Assembly (NCBI GenBank): GCA_030141605.1 | Contig: JAQGDQ010000227.1 | Coordinates: 224,001-288,000 of the forward strand | DNA from: Tubiluchus corallicola | Lineage: Eukaryota; Priapulida; Priapulimorpha; Priapulimorphida; Tubiluchidae | Reading direction: 5' to 3' | Length of the DNA stretch: 64,000 bases | Part shown: piece after piece, positions 11,973 to 25,506 of the stretch | Position numbering within the stretch: the stretch's first letter is position 1 | Layout of the letters: every line of letters begins with the position of its first letter | Notes under the pieces: model-generated | Told to the model about the DNA's origin: nothing | Database searches by the model: none | Seen by the model: the letters and a program-made list of their open reading frames with translations, nothing else | Position numbers and translations under genes: made by a program

Positions 11973-14850
11973 CTCGGAACAAATTAACAGTAGATCTGCA
12001 TTGTAACAAGTGGGATAACAGCGTCCCAGTTGGGACTACATTCTCGTAGATCAAAATTAATATCTTTTCAGTCTAATATACGATGCTTTCGCTGTTCTGC
12101 AAAGCAATTTTTCACCGTTACATTGGCATTATGACGTATATTGTTGAACGATGCTGCACAAGAGTGCGCTACTATAGCTGTACATGCCATAGTCTTTTTG
12201 TTTTGAAACGAAATGTTACAAAGTGCGTATCATTACTTAGTTCTGTGGTTTTCGTGGTAGATAAACAGTTTTATTAAACAATGGTATAGAAGCCATTGAT
12301 TAGCTTCTGCATTATCAGACAGATACCGTGCTTTGTGCTCGTCTACAGGGTTGCTTATTTGAAACAATACTGTAATTATCTTTTTTATTAAAAAATATTT
12401 ACTGTGCCTTGTTATTGCTTCAGTACTGTAAATTTGCTATGCTATGACTATATCCGAGTAAGATCATTGTGATTTTTAACTGCGTTTTTCTGTACATAAT
12501 GTGACGCTGAACATTTGTGTTTGAGAGAAATTTTAGGCATAATTGTGCGTACAGCATTAATTTTTTGCGTTCTCTGAACTTCTAATTAATTAGCAATGTT
12601 TCATTAGATTTCTTGTACATACTAAAATCGTTTTTTGTCACAAATGTTTACTTACTTATTTTGTTGCTATAAATGGTAATAAATAAAAATAAATAAATAA
12701 ATTCCGTCAAGTCGATAAATGAGATTTTCGCTAAAATGTTTTACAGTTGAAAAAAGGTGCGCCTCTGTCGTGGATTTTGAAATAATATCTATCGTTAATC
12801 GTTATCAAATTTCAACTTAATTTCTCAACGCTAAATACCCCGTTCCCATTTCCCTGACTGCGCTCTAAACAAACGTCGTTTTTTTCTGCCCAAACTTCCC
12901 TGTCAAGCCGCGTAGATAGAGTTAGCTGGCTTATCACGTGTGTGTGTCTGCCATAACCGGCGATAGACAGGTTTCACAGCGAATAATATTCTTCTGTGCT
13001 ACATCACCACATTGTAACTGCACATGTACACGTTTAGAGCCGACATATCTTGAACATTTTACTATACTGCCTCGCTACGAACAGATCTCAACTTTTCTGT
13101 GATTGAACGAATTCAGTTGCCTTCCATCGGTCGTCTAGTCTGTCTGCTTCAACCGTCAGTACGCGCCGTAATACTCAAGCGGTGAACATCGTGCTCGCTT
13201 TCTGTCTGTTGTGTCGCGTTTTTCTTATTTTATGCGATAAAATTGTTCGTGGTGGTTTTATATTGTTATCGTTATGATTGTATAGTGGATTTGACTTGTG
13301 CAGCTGTAAAATAAACCCTCTTTAGACTTTACCTATCCAATATGAAGTTATTAACAGCGAATGTATAGCTGCGCCGACGCAGTTTACAAAAGGTGTCTGA
13401 TTTTCAAATTTTTGTTATTCGTTTAAATATTCGTGCGGCATGTTGCCTTTTTTCATTGGGTGATGCATAAGAAAAATTGATGTTCAGAGTGAAATGCTTT
13501 TATGTGTTGAGTATGGGAAATTGCAAAAACAATTGACGGTATTGCATGCAGCTTCATTTAATGTTTCTTAAATTAATGGCGAGGCTTGCCTACTTTAAAA
13601 CAATTGTGAAGTTACTCATTTTCGCTTGCTTTATTTAGATAAAGTGCTTGAGATAGTTACGTAAGTCTAGCTTTTTTATCTTTCGAAATACGTACGAGCA
13701 AACTAATTCAGTAGCGCCGCCTATTGCAGTCCTGCCGTCTTATTTCCATCTCTCTAAAGCTGTAACCTGCTTGCAGGAAATAGTCCCAAGTGGATTTCAG
13801 TACATAGCTTAGTTTGTGTTCTGTCTAGACTACATGTGCCAACTGGCAGTAAATATTGTGTAGGTTCAATATGCTGACCTGGTTAATAAAGTATGATGTG
13901 TTGGGGAATCACCAGGATTTGGTGCCCATCTTTATCCGCATCACATTCTGTGTTCTTTCATGATTGCTGTGATGTTTTATTTCGTGTCGAAAAGAAAGCA
14001 ATTTCTAAATTATCGCATTTTTTATTCTTGTTTGGCTGCGCTCGGGTCAGAGTGTTCTTGAAGCTTGATATGGCAAAGTCCGCCATGTTGTAACCCTTTC
14101 CTTGAGTTGATATTGTGAGCTGTGCTAGTGGATATCAGGCCATGGCAGTTGCAGGGTAGTGTGAAGAGTGCAATGTACTTACTTAAACATGGCTATAACT
14201 TATATACCTGTCTCGAGCGTTATCGAAGGTGCTGATAAAAATGTTAGGTTTACTGTAACTCATTACTTAAATGGTATTATTTGTGAACTAGCGCGTCTTT
14301 GTAGTCCTTGCTCGCTGGCGGCACCTGTCGGACGTCTCAATTTTTAACTTGGTTCCGACCGCATTGTGATTGCCTATTTTTCAATGCTAAATTGAGTGTT
14401 GCGACGCATTTAAATTTGCGGAGTTTATATGGCGTAAAATGTAATTTTAAACTGGTTTTGAAGTTTCCTGCTTTCCAAAGAGCCTGTAAGCCCAATTTTT
14501 TTCTTTTTAGTTTTTGTCTGGATTTTTCCAAATCCGAGACTGACAGCTCGTTAAATGTTGAGCAACTGTTGTTTTGTTTGTGTGATTGTTTAGCTTTTAC
14601 TATTTATAGCAGAATGTTGTTCAACTACATAGCTTTAATCCCAGCAAGACTTTGGATTGCGTAGTTTACTGTATCTTTAATTTTTTACATACGTTAAAAA
14701 TGTAAAATAATAATGCTCGTTTAATGCTCATAAAACTGCCCCCAAGAACCGTTCGGTGACAACTTGCATCCCATAAGTGATGTGGGCTAATTGTTACAGT
14801 TAATGTGGTTATAAATGTTTGTTAATTAACGCATCTGTATATAATTTCAG
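11973..14850. other. No gene recognised; G+C-richer block at 12.85-13.3 kb
   Basis: Unique sequence. The block at about 12850-13310 is richer in CpG (CCGTCAGTACGCGCCGTAAT near 13157) and could be a promoter or 5' exon for the exon-like segment at 14851, but I see no decisive TATA box or initiator. A 118-codon open frame at 14308-14664 has no ATG-proximal signal or family motif and is overlapped by a 64-codon frame on the other strand. Confidence 0.4.
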
Positions 14851-14913
14851 CTTTGCAAGAATCCGGTGTCGAAGATTTCTGCAGGAGGGTTACACTGTTT
14901 CCGCTGCTTATTG
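14851..14913 (+). other. Candidate internal exon (63 bp)
   Basis: The acceptor ATAATTTCAG (ends 14850) and donor TTG|GTGGGT bound a 63-bp segment open in all three frames. Read in the frame that continues into the next candidate exon it gives LCKNPVSKISAGGLHCFRCL, not recognised. Phase is 0 at its 3' end, which fits the start of the 16951 segment. It could be a coding exon or an exon of a long non-coding RNA such as a microRNA host transcript. Splice sites this short arise by chance, so confidence is low. Confidence 0.3.
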
Positions 14914-16950
14914 GTGGGTATCCTGCCTGAGGCAAACAATTTAATTAATTCAGTAATTAATCAAGTCTGAATATGAATGTAAAATTTTGTATAGTTTTGG
15001 CATTGGTAATTAATCTAAACAGATGAAGTTAACAGTTAGGGGGATTTGGAATGTATGTAGATGAGCGTAAATATTTAATATAAAAATTTAATGTCTAATA
15101 AAGCATTTAGCCTAGCTTAAAACATGCATCAGTCATGAACATCTTCGCATTAGATACTCTTTAATTCATTAAATGTAGTTAGATGTAAAATCTTGTTTGT
15201 GTTGAAATTTGGATATTAAATAAATTATTGTATGTGTTTGTGCAACACATATTTCCTTATCTCTGCATACAGTGCTCATATTTTGCTTTGATTACTAATA
15301 CCTTTTTGTTATCGCCATGTTGTGCTACCACAGTGTCATCTAGGATCAAAAATTTGAATCACCTGCCATTTAGCTTGATGTGTTCATTCAAGTCAGGATA
15401 ATGTGTAATTTAAAATGGAAATGAAATCGACAATTTTCAGTTGATATTAGCTTGGCTGTCGGTTCTGACCAAGTGAACAAAACCTATAAGATAGTTTGAG
15501 TATTCCACAACTCACCGAGGATTTTAACCCGCCAAAAACCAGACTTCATATATCAAGATACAGTTACGTGAAACTCATATGCAGTAACTCTTTGCCCTTG
15601 GCTCATTTCACCGGCGAGTACTCTGTCTCTCTATGCGTGGCTAGTCTTGCCTGACAGCTTTCATATTTTTGAGCCTTTTTTTGCCCAGTATAATATGATA
15701 TCTACGCTAAGCTGTCTGCTAGTTGCACATGTCTGATGGCCTAATTCCTGAGGTGTCTCGAGAGATGCAGTTGCTAGGAATGATTTCTAGTAAACTGTGC
15801 CCCTTCTTCACCTGCTGCTGTTATAACTCGTCTTACACTGTAAGTGCTAATTACTGCAATTTGGTGTCAGATCAAGTAAAACTTCCCCAGGTGTGTTGTG
15901 AGCAATAGTAGACCTGATCTCTCGCGTTTATGAGACGCTCATTTTGCGCTCTGCATTTAAACCTGGCAATTAAATCGTGGCTAAATTGCGATTTGTTTTA
16001 ATTAGCAACAAATTTATGCGAAGCATCCGGCACGAACGCGCAGTAAAACGATCGAAACCGAGGTGCAATTTATATTCGAGGGGGTGCGCCAGCGTACAGT
16101 TGCGATTCCCATTATCGTGCTTATGTAGCCAGATCACGTTCAGCTCCAACACGGCTAGCCCCAATAACCCTTTCACCACAACGCCATGGATGCAGTTTGA
16201 GGAATGCAGACTTTTTTGTGCGTCGAGTCTCGCCTGTTCATCAACAGCCAAGCTTTTAGTAACTTGTTCTACATCATTGCAAAGCATTCCAGGGATTCCG
16301 TAGACCGTATGGGAAGAAGCTTTGAAAATAGCCAGCTTACTTATGACTAGTGACTCTGTCAAATACTTAGCAAAAAAAAAATTAAAAATTAATGCCGTGT
16401 TAAAGTGTATTTAGAATACATCCTTTCTTAGTTATTTTGTTGTAATTTTATGCATTTCTCTCCTTGGTAAAATTCATCTTTTACGATTTTCTGGAATTGT
16501 ATGTTATGTTTGGTTGAACATTTGATATGTTTAAGTTTACTTTACTTTTCTATAGCGAACTATTCATATCTATATGTCCTAACACACTTTACAATAGTTA
16601 CAATTCTAATATTGCATATCATTAAGATAACAAATTTACATAAAATTATAATATAAAGTGGGTTTAAAATACATCAAGAAAGAAAATAAAATCGTTGAAA
16701 CCAGCGAGTTTAAATTTAGATTAAAATATCAAACCTGCATTCTGAAGCTAAAAAATCTGTTAAGAAAAATGCAATAGATATAGATATAGTGCCTAGCTAT
16801 ATCTGGCTACTGGCTATATGTTTGTAGGATTTTAGGAAAATATTACGTAGCTATTTTAGGCGAAAATTATGGTTCCTTGTATCTTGATTTCTTTTATCGC
16901 TGAAATTAGTTTGTGAATTAATGAGAAGTAAATGTTATTTGTTGTTTTAG
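14914..16950. other. Putative intron; no separate gene supported
   Basis: Unique AT-rich sequence between two candidate exons. The block at 15930-16365 is G+C-richer and holds overlapping open frames on both strands (108 codons plus, 130 codons minus). Neither has a recognised motif or clear splice context. Confidence 0.4.
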
Positions 16951-17033
16951 ATTCTGCATGTGGAAACATCAACATCTGAACATGTGAAAACTTCTGCAAT
17001 AGAAATGTCAACTGAACTGCAATTAGTTCACAT
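16951..17033 (+). other. Candidate internal exon (83 bp)
   Basis: The acceptor GTTGTTTTAG (ends 16950) and strong donor CAT|GTAAGT (GT at 17034) bound 83 bp that read openly in the frame starting at the first base, ending with two spare bases. The predicted peptide has an ETSTSEHVKTSAIEMSTELQ stretch and no recognised domain. Phase at both ends matches the neighbouring candidates at 14851 and 24991, which modestly favours a real spliced RNA. Coding status is unproven. Confidence 0.35.
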
Positions 17034-17998
17034 GTAAGTAATTTGAATGAAATAGTGCATCATTTACAACTGAACCCTCCCTCCATCACACCCATAAACC
17101 TTGTTAAGAAAGAAAACCGGATGATTGTGTAAACACGAGTTCAGAATAAAGAATGCTCTAAAATATTGAAAACTACAATAGCTTATTTTAAATCAAAGCT
17201 TAAATTAAATAATAATTGCCTTGGATGTTCAAATTTTGTTAAACTTTCAAAGCTACGTGCGGCCCAGTGAATCTACTAAGATTGGCAGCGGCGCCTTTTT
17301 GTCACGTGCGTGTGGCCGACAAATAGAAGGCACCGTGATAACCTTGTTCATGAACTACTGTGTTAGTTTCTGACGTAGAGCCCATTTTCATAACATGACA
17401 CATTTAAGCAGTAACACATACGTAAATGTGCTTGACACGCAACGGAAGATGCCTGTTATTGCACAAACTGTGGTTAGTTTTTGACGTAAGCAATAGCTGC
17501 GTTCGGTTGCCGTTAATTAACTTTCTAAGCTAATTATTCAAATACAAGAAACAACTGATAAGTTTTATTCTCGAGGAAATGTATATTTTGGACAGAAAAT
17601 TAAAATGAGATTGAGTCTAAACAATCGTTTGGTCTTCCTTTAAGAAGAAGTTTCTGATCACTGTCTTGTCGCAGGTATTCGTGAACGCCAGAGGGCGAAA
17701 TGGTTGCATTGTTTTGAGTAAATAGTCTAGTTAATTTAATTTAAGCAAAATTTTCCAGGTAATATATTGCTGCATCTTTGTGTAAACTGCCCTTAATGTT
17801 ATCACTTTTCAGTTGATACTTAAAAAGTTCGTTCAAACTTAGTCTTTACGGGTAGTTTGGAACGGGAATTTCTATTTGATATTGATCAAACTCTTTAAGT
17901 TATTGTTTGATTAGTGCCTGTATTATCATTTAAAACCTTTGAAAACATTGTCAAGCATTGGGTTGTTTCTAGCAGTGACTTTAAACACAGGTTAGCAG
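17034..17998. other. Putative intron; no gene recognised
   Basis: AT-rich unique sequence. No exon-like segment with both splice sites and no repeat stands out. Confidence 0.4.
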
Positions 17999-18753
17999 CA
18001 GGGATGTTACGGAAACGAAATATTCGTTCCGGTTTGCCATTAATTGCACTACGGTTAAGTTTTGATTTTCCTCAAAATCGATTAAATTTCGGATAATTTT
18101 TGGTAGGTATCCGTAGCATTTATCCAATTTACCTTTTCTTTTCTCTTAGGTGTCAAAAACTGCTGAAAAATCTTGGCTAAATTAGTTCAAATTAAAGTGA
18201 AAATTTCGCTTACATAACAGTTTGTGACGTTCTTTTAACAGCAATGCGGCGTATCTTCGTGCTGACCATTACGAAATTTTAGAGTCTCCAGGCCCAATTA
18301 ACTGAAATATCAAACCACGTTTGAATTAAACTGAGAAAATCGCTTTTACTTTTGTAATTTATGAAATATAGGCAGCAAAATATCTACAAAATAAAATTTG
18401 TTTACTTTTAATGAAGCATTATGATTGTTAAACATTAATTAATGATACTTAAATACTAAAACATTATAACACATTTTCTACGGTAAGGCACTCCATCAGA
18501 CTTGAGGTTCTGCACTGTAAAACTTCCTTATCCTTTTTGTACTAGTATTTTTTATCAGTAATTTTGCATCACTGCAAATAACAGCAAACAAAAAAAAAAC
18601 AAAAAATTTTGCTTATTTTAGTATATTCTTTTTTTCAATTTTAATAATAGTTGTTTTGCAAAAATATGTCAATGCGGTTTCGTTTCGCATCGGTTTCCTA
18701 TGTTTCATAAATTTCGGTTTCTGTTCGTGAATTCAATTTCGGCCGCATCCCTG
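17999..18753. mobile_element. hAT-like non-autonomous DNA element
   Basis: The left terminus CAGGGATGTTACGGAAACGA (17999) and the complement of the right terminus (CAGGGATGCGGCCGAAATTG, from 18753) form terminal inverted repeats with a shared CAGGGATG start, typical of hAT elements. Subterminal CG-GAAACGAAA-like motifs are repeated near both ends. Flanking octamers (GTTAGCAG left, GTTGGTAA right) agree at five of eight positions, compatible with a decayed 8-bp target duplication. The interior is AT-rich without a transposase frame. Confidence 0.7.
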
Positions 18754-20548
18754 GTTGGTAAGCAGTACTGTTTCTTTGAGCAGTACATGCATGTGGCACT
18801 TTACATTTGTACTTTACACTATTCACTATTTCTCACTGTTCACTGTCTCCATCAGCTTCCTAATTCAGATATACGTGCTCGGCTGTCAGTAGGATGCTGT
18901 ACTAAGTGAATTGAAGGTTTTTAATTATATTGGATGGCGCAAGTTAAATTATTGGTGTCAAAACACATATCATACCAAATTCATCAGTTATGGTTAACTA
19001 ATCTTTCATAATTCAAAACACTGTACAGTATATTTCTAATAGGTAAACCATTAATCACTGCAGTCCTGGTAATTCGTTAATGTAGAAGTACAGCAGTAGT
19101 TTAGACTGAGTTGAGCATCCTAAAATATTCAAAAATTCATGTTTGTAAATGTAAAAAATGAAAATGTTTGTAAAAAATGATTTCAAAAAATGATGAAAAC
19201 TTGTGCACTGATTTCTTGTGGCATAATTGTCTTTTCCCTGCATTCAGTTCACAAATTAATTTTTTGTTTATTTTTTTTTTGGCGAAGTATCGACTCAGAA
19301 GTGCTTACATTAATATATTAATAACAGTATCCAATTCATCGCTGTTAAATTATGTGGATTAAACTATACAGATTTGTTTATAAGGCATTCAGCACTATTG
19401 AAAAGTCTCCCAAAATTTTCACTTATTATCATGTGGCATGTGCAATTAGGAATTGAAGTTAAACAACGCCAGATTTTTCCCAGACACACTCCCAGTGTTT
19501 CTTGATATTGTATTTGTATTTACACTTCCAAATAAACTTGATATTATTATTAGTATCTGATTAGTAAGTAGATGATTATCTGTGCACATTCGAGTATGCA
19601 CAAAACACCTATCAATTCAGGATCTCATCTTCAATATTTGAAAACTCAGCCCTGTCTTGTAAATGCTGGGTGTCAGCTGACGGTGTGACTAACTGTATAA
19701 AGAAACCTGTCATTGTTTCTCGCATTGTAATCTCTTTCTTTGTTTGAGCGTTTTTTCTGCAAAATTACGGTCATTAGTTGTTTTTTTTTCATTTTTTTTC
19801 ACCTTTGCCATATTTGCAAGTGTAAGTGTTAATGGACAGTCTTTTCATGGTATGCGAAATTTAGAGGTTACAAAGTTACAACTTTAGAAAATTTTTCATG
19901 AATTTCTGAATGTTCTGTGATGATCAGCTGAGTATAAACTACTACTGTACTTCTGTAATAATGAGTTAACAGTACTACTAGTTTGCCTATTAGACATACT
20001 GTACAGTATTTTAGATTGTCCAGATGGTCAGCTCGTACACAGAGGACAACCTAAAAACCATTCCTGTTACGTAAGCTACGTTTGGCTCTGAGCGGTCGGT
20101 TTTTTATGGCATTCCAGAGAAACCGTCCTGAATACCTGCTGACTTGACTATTTTTATGCTTTTCACAAGTTTATTGTTATAGTTTAGCGCTCAACCAGAG
20201 CCTTATTGTCATTCTGGGTGCTTTAGTCGAAAACGTTTCATAGGACAATCAAACCTGGCAGTTAGCAGCATATACGTGTTTAGAGCAGTTTATTCTGTTA
20301 TGTAAACAAATAAGTTTGTATGCAAAAATTAGGCCTTCTAGGTGTGACAATTTATTCAAGAGGAAATTACCAATGTGGGTCTTCTTAATAAAGTATTATA
20401 ACGTATAATATATTATTATATATTAAGAACTATATTATATAAGGAGCATAATGTACTATATGTCTACATTTGCTAATTTGAGAAAAGATCATATATATTG
20501 TGTGAGTTAATCGCTAATCATTTAGTCATATTGCCACATAATGTGAAA
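18754..20548. other. No gene recognised
   Basis: AT-rich unique sequence with several T-runs (for example at 19267-19280 and 19780-19800). An AT-only stretch lies near 20396-20445. Open frames are short and overlapping. Confidence 0.45.
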
Positions 20549-20965
20549 CCAACCTCATTTCTTTGTAATTTAATGCTGTTTTGACTTACCACATTACTAC
20601 AGATTATACAGTCTAACAAGTCTTAATTTTATCTATTGAAAAAACTTCATTATTTGATCGAAGAACATCATCTTTATATATTTTCACTTTAAAAGCAACA
20701 AAATTTGAAGAAACATTTTTTAGTTAACTAGCAAAATTTAGTGAAGGCATTCTTTCAGTTTAAAATGCTTTAAATTACCTCATTAAATAATTTTTAACTG
20801 TTAGGTTGTTTATGTGGTATCTTACTGTGTCACAGTCTTGATCGTAAACAAGCTGGTTGTCTTTAAATTAGAAATGTAACCGAATGGACAGATAACAGAA
20901 ACTGGTTGGGTTAGCAAACATTAGGTTTTGTTGGTGCTCTTGTCTAAATATTGATTTTTACTTGC
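20549..20965 (+). repeat. Dispersed direct repeat, copy 1 (about 415 bp)
   Basis: Homologous over its length to 23313-23720 in the same orientation. Shared blocks include TTTGTAATTTAATGCTGTTT, TCTATTGAAAAAACTTCATT, AAATTACCTCATT and TGTCTAAATATTGATTTTTA. The two copies differ by scattered substitutions and one larger indel near GATCGTAAACAAGCTGG. It could be an old segmental duplication or two copies of a mobile element. No terminal inverted repeat or protein frame is seen. Confidence 0.8.
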
Positions 20966-23312
20966 ATAATTTCACTTGTTCTATGATGAATAACAAACAT
21001 ATTTTAGTCAAGTACCTTTTAACCTTTACTCATTGCTTAAAAGTCCATACCAGAAAATAACCACACATGCGTTTTGTTATATTGACCTGCGAATTTTGTA
21101 AAAAAAATTTCGGTAACAGCGGTTTTCTGTTTAAGGAATTGCGTTTTCAATATGCATATTTTGCGTAATTTGCATATCCTGTACGTAGCACGAAATTAAA
21201 ATGAATTTGCTTGCGTCCCATCTGCTAAACCTGCAGGGTGACACAATATGTCCTATTGTCCACACTAGATGCCTTATTTCCCTGTATTTGAAGATTAATT
21301 GCCGTATAGCCTACCCTGTCATTTAATAATAGCTGGTCATAGCTGAAAATGTATTCTCACTTAGTGGTTTGTGTGGTTGACTGCCCTCAATGGAGGTTTG
21401 TTCAACTTTCTACCAGGAGAGGAACATTTTTCGCTTTAAAAGAACTGAAAATTATGAAATGCCTCCGGGGTGCGGCAACAAACAGTGAGGGAGCAAGATG
21501 AGTTTTTGCTTGGATGGTTTTAATGAAACGTTTGCTAGCTGCTGCCACATTTCGCATTTCGTTCACGTTTGTGCGTGTCTGTGTTTTTATTTGCTTCTTT
21601 ATTTTGTTCTTTCTCTGGCTGCTGTTTGTTATCAATCATATTTGGAAACAGTCTTACAAAGATATGCCATAATTTAGGAAGTCAAGCACCATTATAGGCA
21701 AATTTATTTATATAGTTGCCTTTGCTAACGTGTAAACACACTTTATCCTAAACTGTTCAACAAACTATGGTAATCTTTTCTAATTCGTCCACGTAATTGC
21801 CAACTAATTGTATAATTTTTGCTTGTTTTATAAATACTTATAAACTTGCTTATTTACTTATAAATAAAAATTTGTTTCCACGTGTTTTGATTAGCATGAT
21901 ACAGCACACTAATCAGTACAGTCTTTGCATCTACAAACAGACTTTCAAATGCAGTTTGGAAACATCATTAAATTACATCATCATTTGCTATTTCGTTCTT
22001 TACATAACAATTTTGACCTGTATTTCACATAATGATTGTAATTGCATTCACACAAAATCTAAATGCAATTTTTAGTTTAATCAGGATTGACCTTATTTTG
22101 TTGCCCGCTAATTAAACTACATGTATATTCTTTTCCCTGGATTATATAGAAAATGTCATAATTTTAAAAATTACTAATGTTTCCTAAGTTAAACTGATAA
22201 CATTAATACCTGCCAGTGTCTAAAAAATCTTTTTATCTATATTTCGTAAAGGATAGCAGACTAGGGGACTTTATAGTTTTTTTGCTCTAGTTCTAGATCT
22301 ATCTATACATTTTAACCATTTTTCAAAACTTATTAGAGTTTTTTTTATTAATAATGTTTTATTGTAACACTATAAAGAGATAAATAAATTGAATTGAATA
22401 CATATTAATCTCCCAGTTACAAACAGACTGAGCTAGCCTACTGTTAATTTTATTGTACTAACATAGACAATAGGCAGATTACATATTCCTGTTCTAAATC
22501 AGAGGCACACGTAATATTGCTCTCTTCTAGACAATGGCAGGGTGCTTGGGAAAGGATAGGCACGCATTTTGCTTTATTCCAGCAGGTTTGCTCTACAAGA
22601 CCAAATAGTCGGTTCAAACATGGCCATTGTCCCTGAAAACTGGCATGGCTGAGCAGTTTGTTATCCCGAACAGGAGGAGTCAGTGCACTTTTTTAAAAGC
22701 AAGGACCAGTGGCGCGGTACACCTGCTGTCACTGGGAAGGGGGGGTGCCTGGGTGTTGACGCAACCTACTGTATCATGTTTGAGGTGACTATCAAATGCA
22801 GGTTTGGATTGATTTATGATGGGTGTTATAAATTCTCTAGTAAGAATGGCTTGTTTGTGATCGGTAGGTTTGTTTACTTTTGGTATTTTTTAAATGTAGA
22901 TTGACAAATTTTGATAATGTGGGTTTTTGTTCTCATCCTTGCAAACGGAAATATTTTTTTGTGAAAATATTTATACGCGCTTGGTAACAGTTTAAGGTTA
23001 CAATAAATAAGATTTATTTTTGCTTTGTTTCTTAAAGCATTATTTTGTAAACATTCTTTTATTTTAAATTTTGTCAAATGCGTGAATGTCATTTTTTTAC
23101 GTTTTTCTTTTCTTTCAGGACGGAATGGTTTACACCGGCACGAGTTTGATTGCACATGTTCTGTTTGTGTGAGATGTCATATGAATTCCTAATGTACTAG
23201 CTGAAAGCTACATTCAGATTTTGGTAAAATTTCTATATTGTTTGTTGTATTACATTCTGTAGAGCTGTTAGTATGCTCGTTTTTTTTGGCTAACACTTGG
23301 CTTTGTGAAACT
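20966..23312. other. No gene recognised (between direct repeats)
   Basis: AT-rich unique sequence. The 77-93 codon frames here lack family motifs. A segment after CTTTCTTTTCTTTCAG (ends 23119) is preceded by a good pyrimidine tract and reads RNGLHRHEFDCTCSVCVRCH in one frame before a stop. It has no convincing donor and does not keep phase with neighbouring candidates, so it is only noted. Confidence 0.4.
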
Positions 23313-23720
23313 GACCTCAGTTTGTTGTAATTTAATGCTGTTTTGATTGACAACATTACTGTAAGTTACGCAGTTTAACAAGTTTTAATTTTTATCTATT
23401 GAAAAAACTTCATTAATTGATCGACGAACTTGATCCTTTTATATTTGCACTTTAAAAGCAATGAAATTTGGCGAAACATTTTATGTTAGTTAGCAAAATT
23501 TAGTGAAGGTTTACTTTTAGTTTAAAATGTTTTAAATTACCTCATTGAATAATTTTTAAATTTTATGTCATCTATGTGGTATCAGCTTGCAAACAAGTTG
23601 GTTGTTCTGAAATTAAAAAGGTAACATAATGGACATATAAAATAAACTAGTTAGTTTAGCAAACATAAAACAAAAAATTGGTGGAGCAAATTGTCTAAAT
23701 ATTGATTTTTACTAGATAAA
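23313..23720 (+). repeat. Dispersed direct repeat, copy 2 (about 408 bp)
   Basis: Partner of 20549-20965, same orientation, about 2.76 kb apart start to start. Copy 2 lacks part of the CACAGTCTTGATCG segment found in copy 1. Both copies begin near TGTGAAAC and end near TGATTTTTACT. Confidence 0.8.
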
Positions 23721-24990
23721 TAAAGTTCATAACTCACATTCATTTGCAATCCATTTACTTTTACATAGCAGCTAAAAATTAATTATAATACTATATTTAC
23801 ATTATTTTATTTTAATTCATTATATTGTACTAATATATTTTACTAACAGGTGAAAATAAATGAATTCTAATTCTAGTCAGCAGATTAATCTGGCCAAAGT
23901 TTTTATGATGTGAAATTGTCTGTATAGTTCCCCATGTGTGAGAACCTCAATAAGCTAGATGGTCTATTTTGCCCAGTAAGCCACTGCTGTGGCAGTTAAA
24001 GGGTGTTAGTCCAGTGAAAATAAGCCTCTTACATGTAAATAAACCATTGGTCAATAGTAGCCTTTGGTCATTTGTAGGCATGTGCCACTGTTTGTGCTGT
24101 CCTCCATTGCTGTGGTGTTTGCCAGCAAATGACTGACTAGTTGTTGCCATACTTAAGATTAGTGTAATCACCTATATCAGTAAATTCATTGTAAAATCTG
24201 AACCTAATTCATTAGTACACTGAAGCTTGGAATTACGTTCGTTTATAACATAGAATTATCAAATAGATTTATGGATTTCTCTTTCTTTCCCAGGTGAATG
24301 ATATAAAGCTACCTTTAATTACATTCTGATGATTTTGTCAAAAACAGTTGACCCGTAGTAAAATGCGTGGATAATCATATTGAATGTGTAAAATCCCATT
24401 GTTTGTTTGGCTTCCGACAAATTTAATTGAGTCTCTCACCGCAAATTTAAATTGGCTTCTTGAAATTTTTATAGATCCGATTTGTTTTTGTCTGTAAGCA
24501 GGACTACTTTTCCTCTCAGTTATTAGTTGCCTAATTTATATTTAGTACAAAAATGTGCAGAAGCATTTTTAGTGAATTTCTTTATTTTTTCTACCACGCA
24601 GATGTACTTATTTTTTATTTTTTATGTACTTTGCCTCCTTAGAAAGGTAGCATAACTGTTATCATAATAATGTTTCTTTTTATGTACTCCTGCATGTGAC
24701 ATATTAATTATATGCCAGAGAGGCAAGAGGTGTCTTAGCCTTGTTTAGAGGTATGTAAGTCGTTCCTCAGCAAAGGAAATACCTTGAAATAGTATGACAG
24801 ATTAAACCGTTACTAGCGATTACTCGTCAGTTTACTAACCAGGTCCAGCAGTGCTTAACTTTGGTCACCATAGTGCCGTCGCCGTCGCGTATAAGGATGA
24901 GTTGTTTAATCATTTAGATTTGTGTTTTTTGCATTTTCAGTTAATAGATATTGGCAATGTATTGATTTGACATGTTCTGTTTCCCTTTAG
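23721..24990. other. Putative intron; no gene recognised
   Basis: AT-rich unique sequence. A 74-codon minus-strand frame at 23947-24171 has no recognised character. Confidence 0.4.
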
Positions 24991-25055
24991 GTCGTCAAAA
25001 TTTTTTGAAGTACAAGAAGTGGAAATGAAGTACCCGTTTGGTAGTTCTGTCTTGG
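24991..25055 (+). other. Candidate internal exon (65 bp)
   Basis: The acceptor TTCCCTTTAG (ends 24990) and donor TTGG|GTAGGT (GT at 25056) bound a segment that, joined in phase to the 16951 segment, reads SSKFFEVQEVEMKYPFGSSV. Three consecutive candidate exons keep phase. The next in-phase candidate (28318) runs into a stop after seven residues. An alternative donor, TAG|GTATTT, lies at 25060. The protein is unrecognised and a non-coding RNA is equally possible. Confidence 0.33.
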
Positions 25056-25506
25056 GTAGGTATTTGAAAAACAAATTTTATCCGACACTTACTCTTGTTT
25101 TGTTTTTCTATAAATACTCTTGAGCTTAATATTACGTAAAATGTGTAATAACTCCAGTCATTTTTGTTTTTATACGAATAATGATTGCTAAAAATGTGAG
25201 CCTGTGAGATGAGCTATTCTGTCTCACGGCAATTTTGGGAAATTATGAGGGTAATTCGCTGTCGAAATTGACACGCCAGTTGGGATTATCCCCCAATTTA
25301 GTAATCAGCTCGTCAGGGAAAGTACTCGATATCGTTAAGGCCAGCCTGTATACGCACTGCAATCTACACAGCTTAAAACGATCTTACTTTCATTTGAATT
25401 CATCAAGAGGTGTTGCGGTATAATACTGGTCATCGCTTTCAGTTTCCGAGCTATACAAAAGCATTCACTCTAGCCAATTGGGCAGAGCCACATGAATAAA
25501 TTCTAG

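Noticed and set aside
15970-16362. 130-codon minus-strand frame overlapping a 108-codon plus-strand frame
   Set aside because: No recognised motif, and no strong splice or promoter context; opposing frames in a locally G+C-richer block are commonly chance.
23104-23190. Cys/His-rich peptide RNGLHRHEFDCTCSVCVRCH after a good acceptor
   Set aside because: No convincing donor before the stop, out of phase with neighbouring candidates, and no recognised zinc-finger family.
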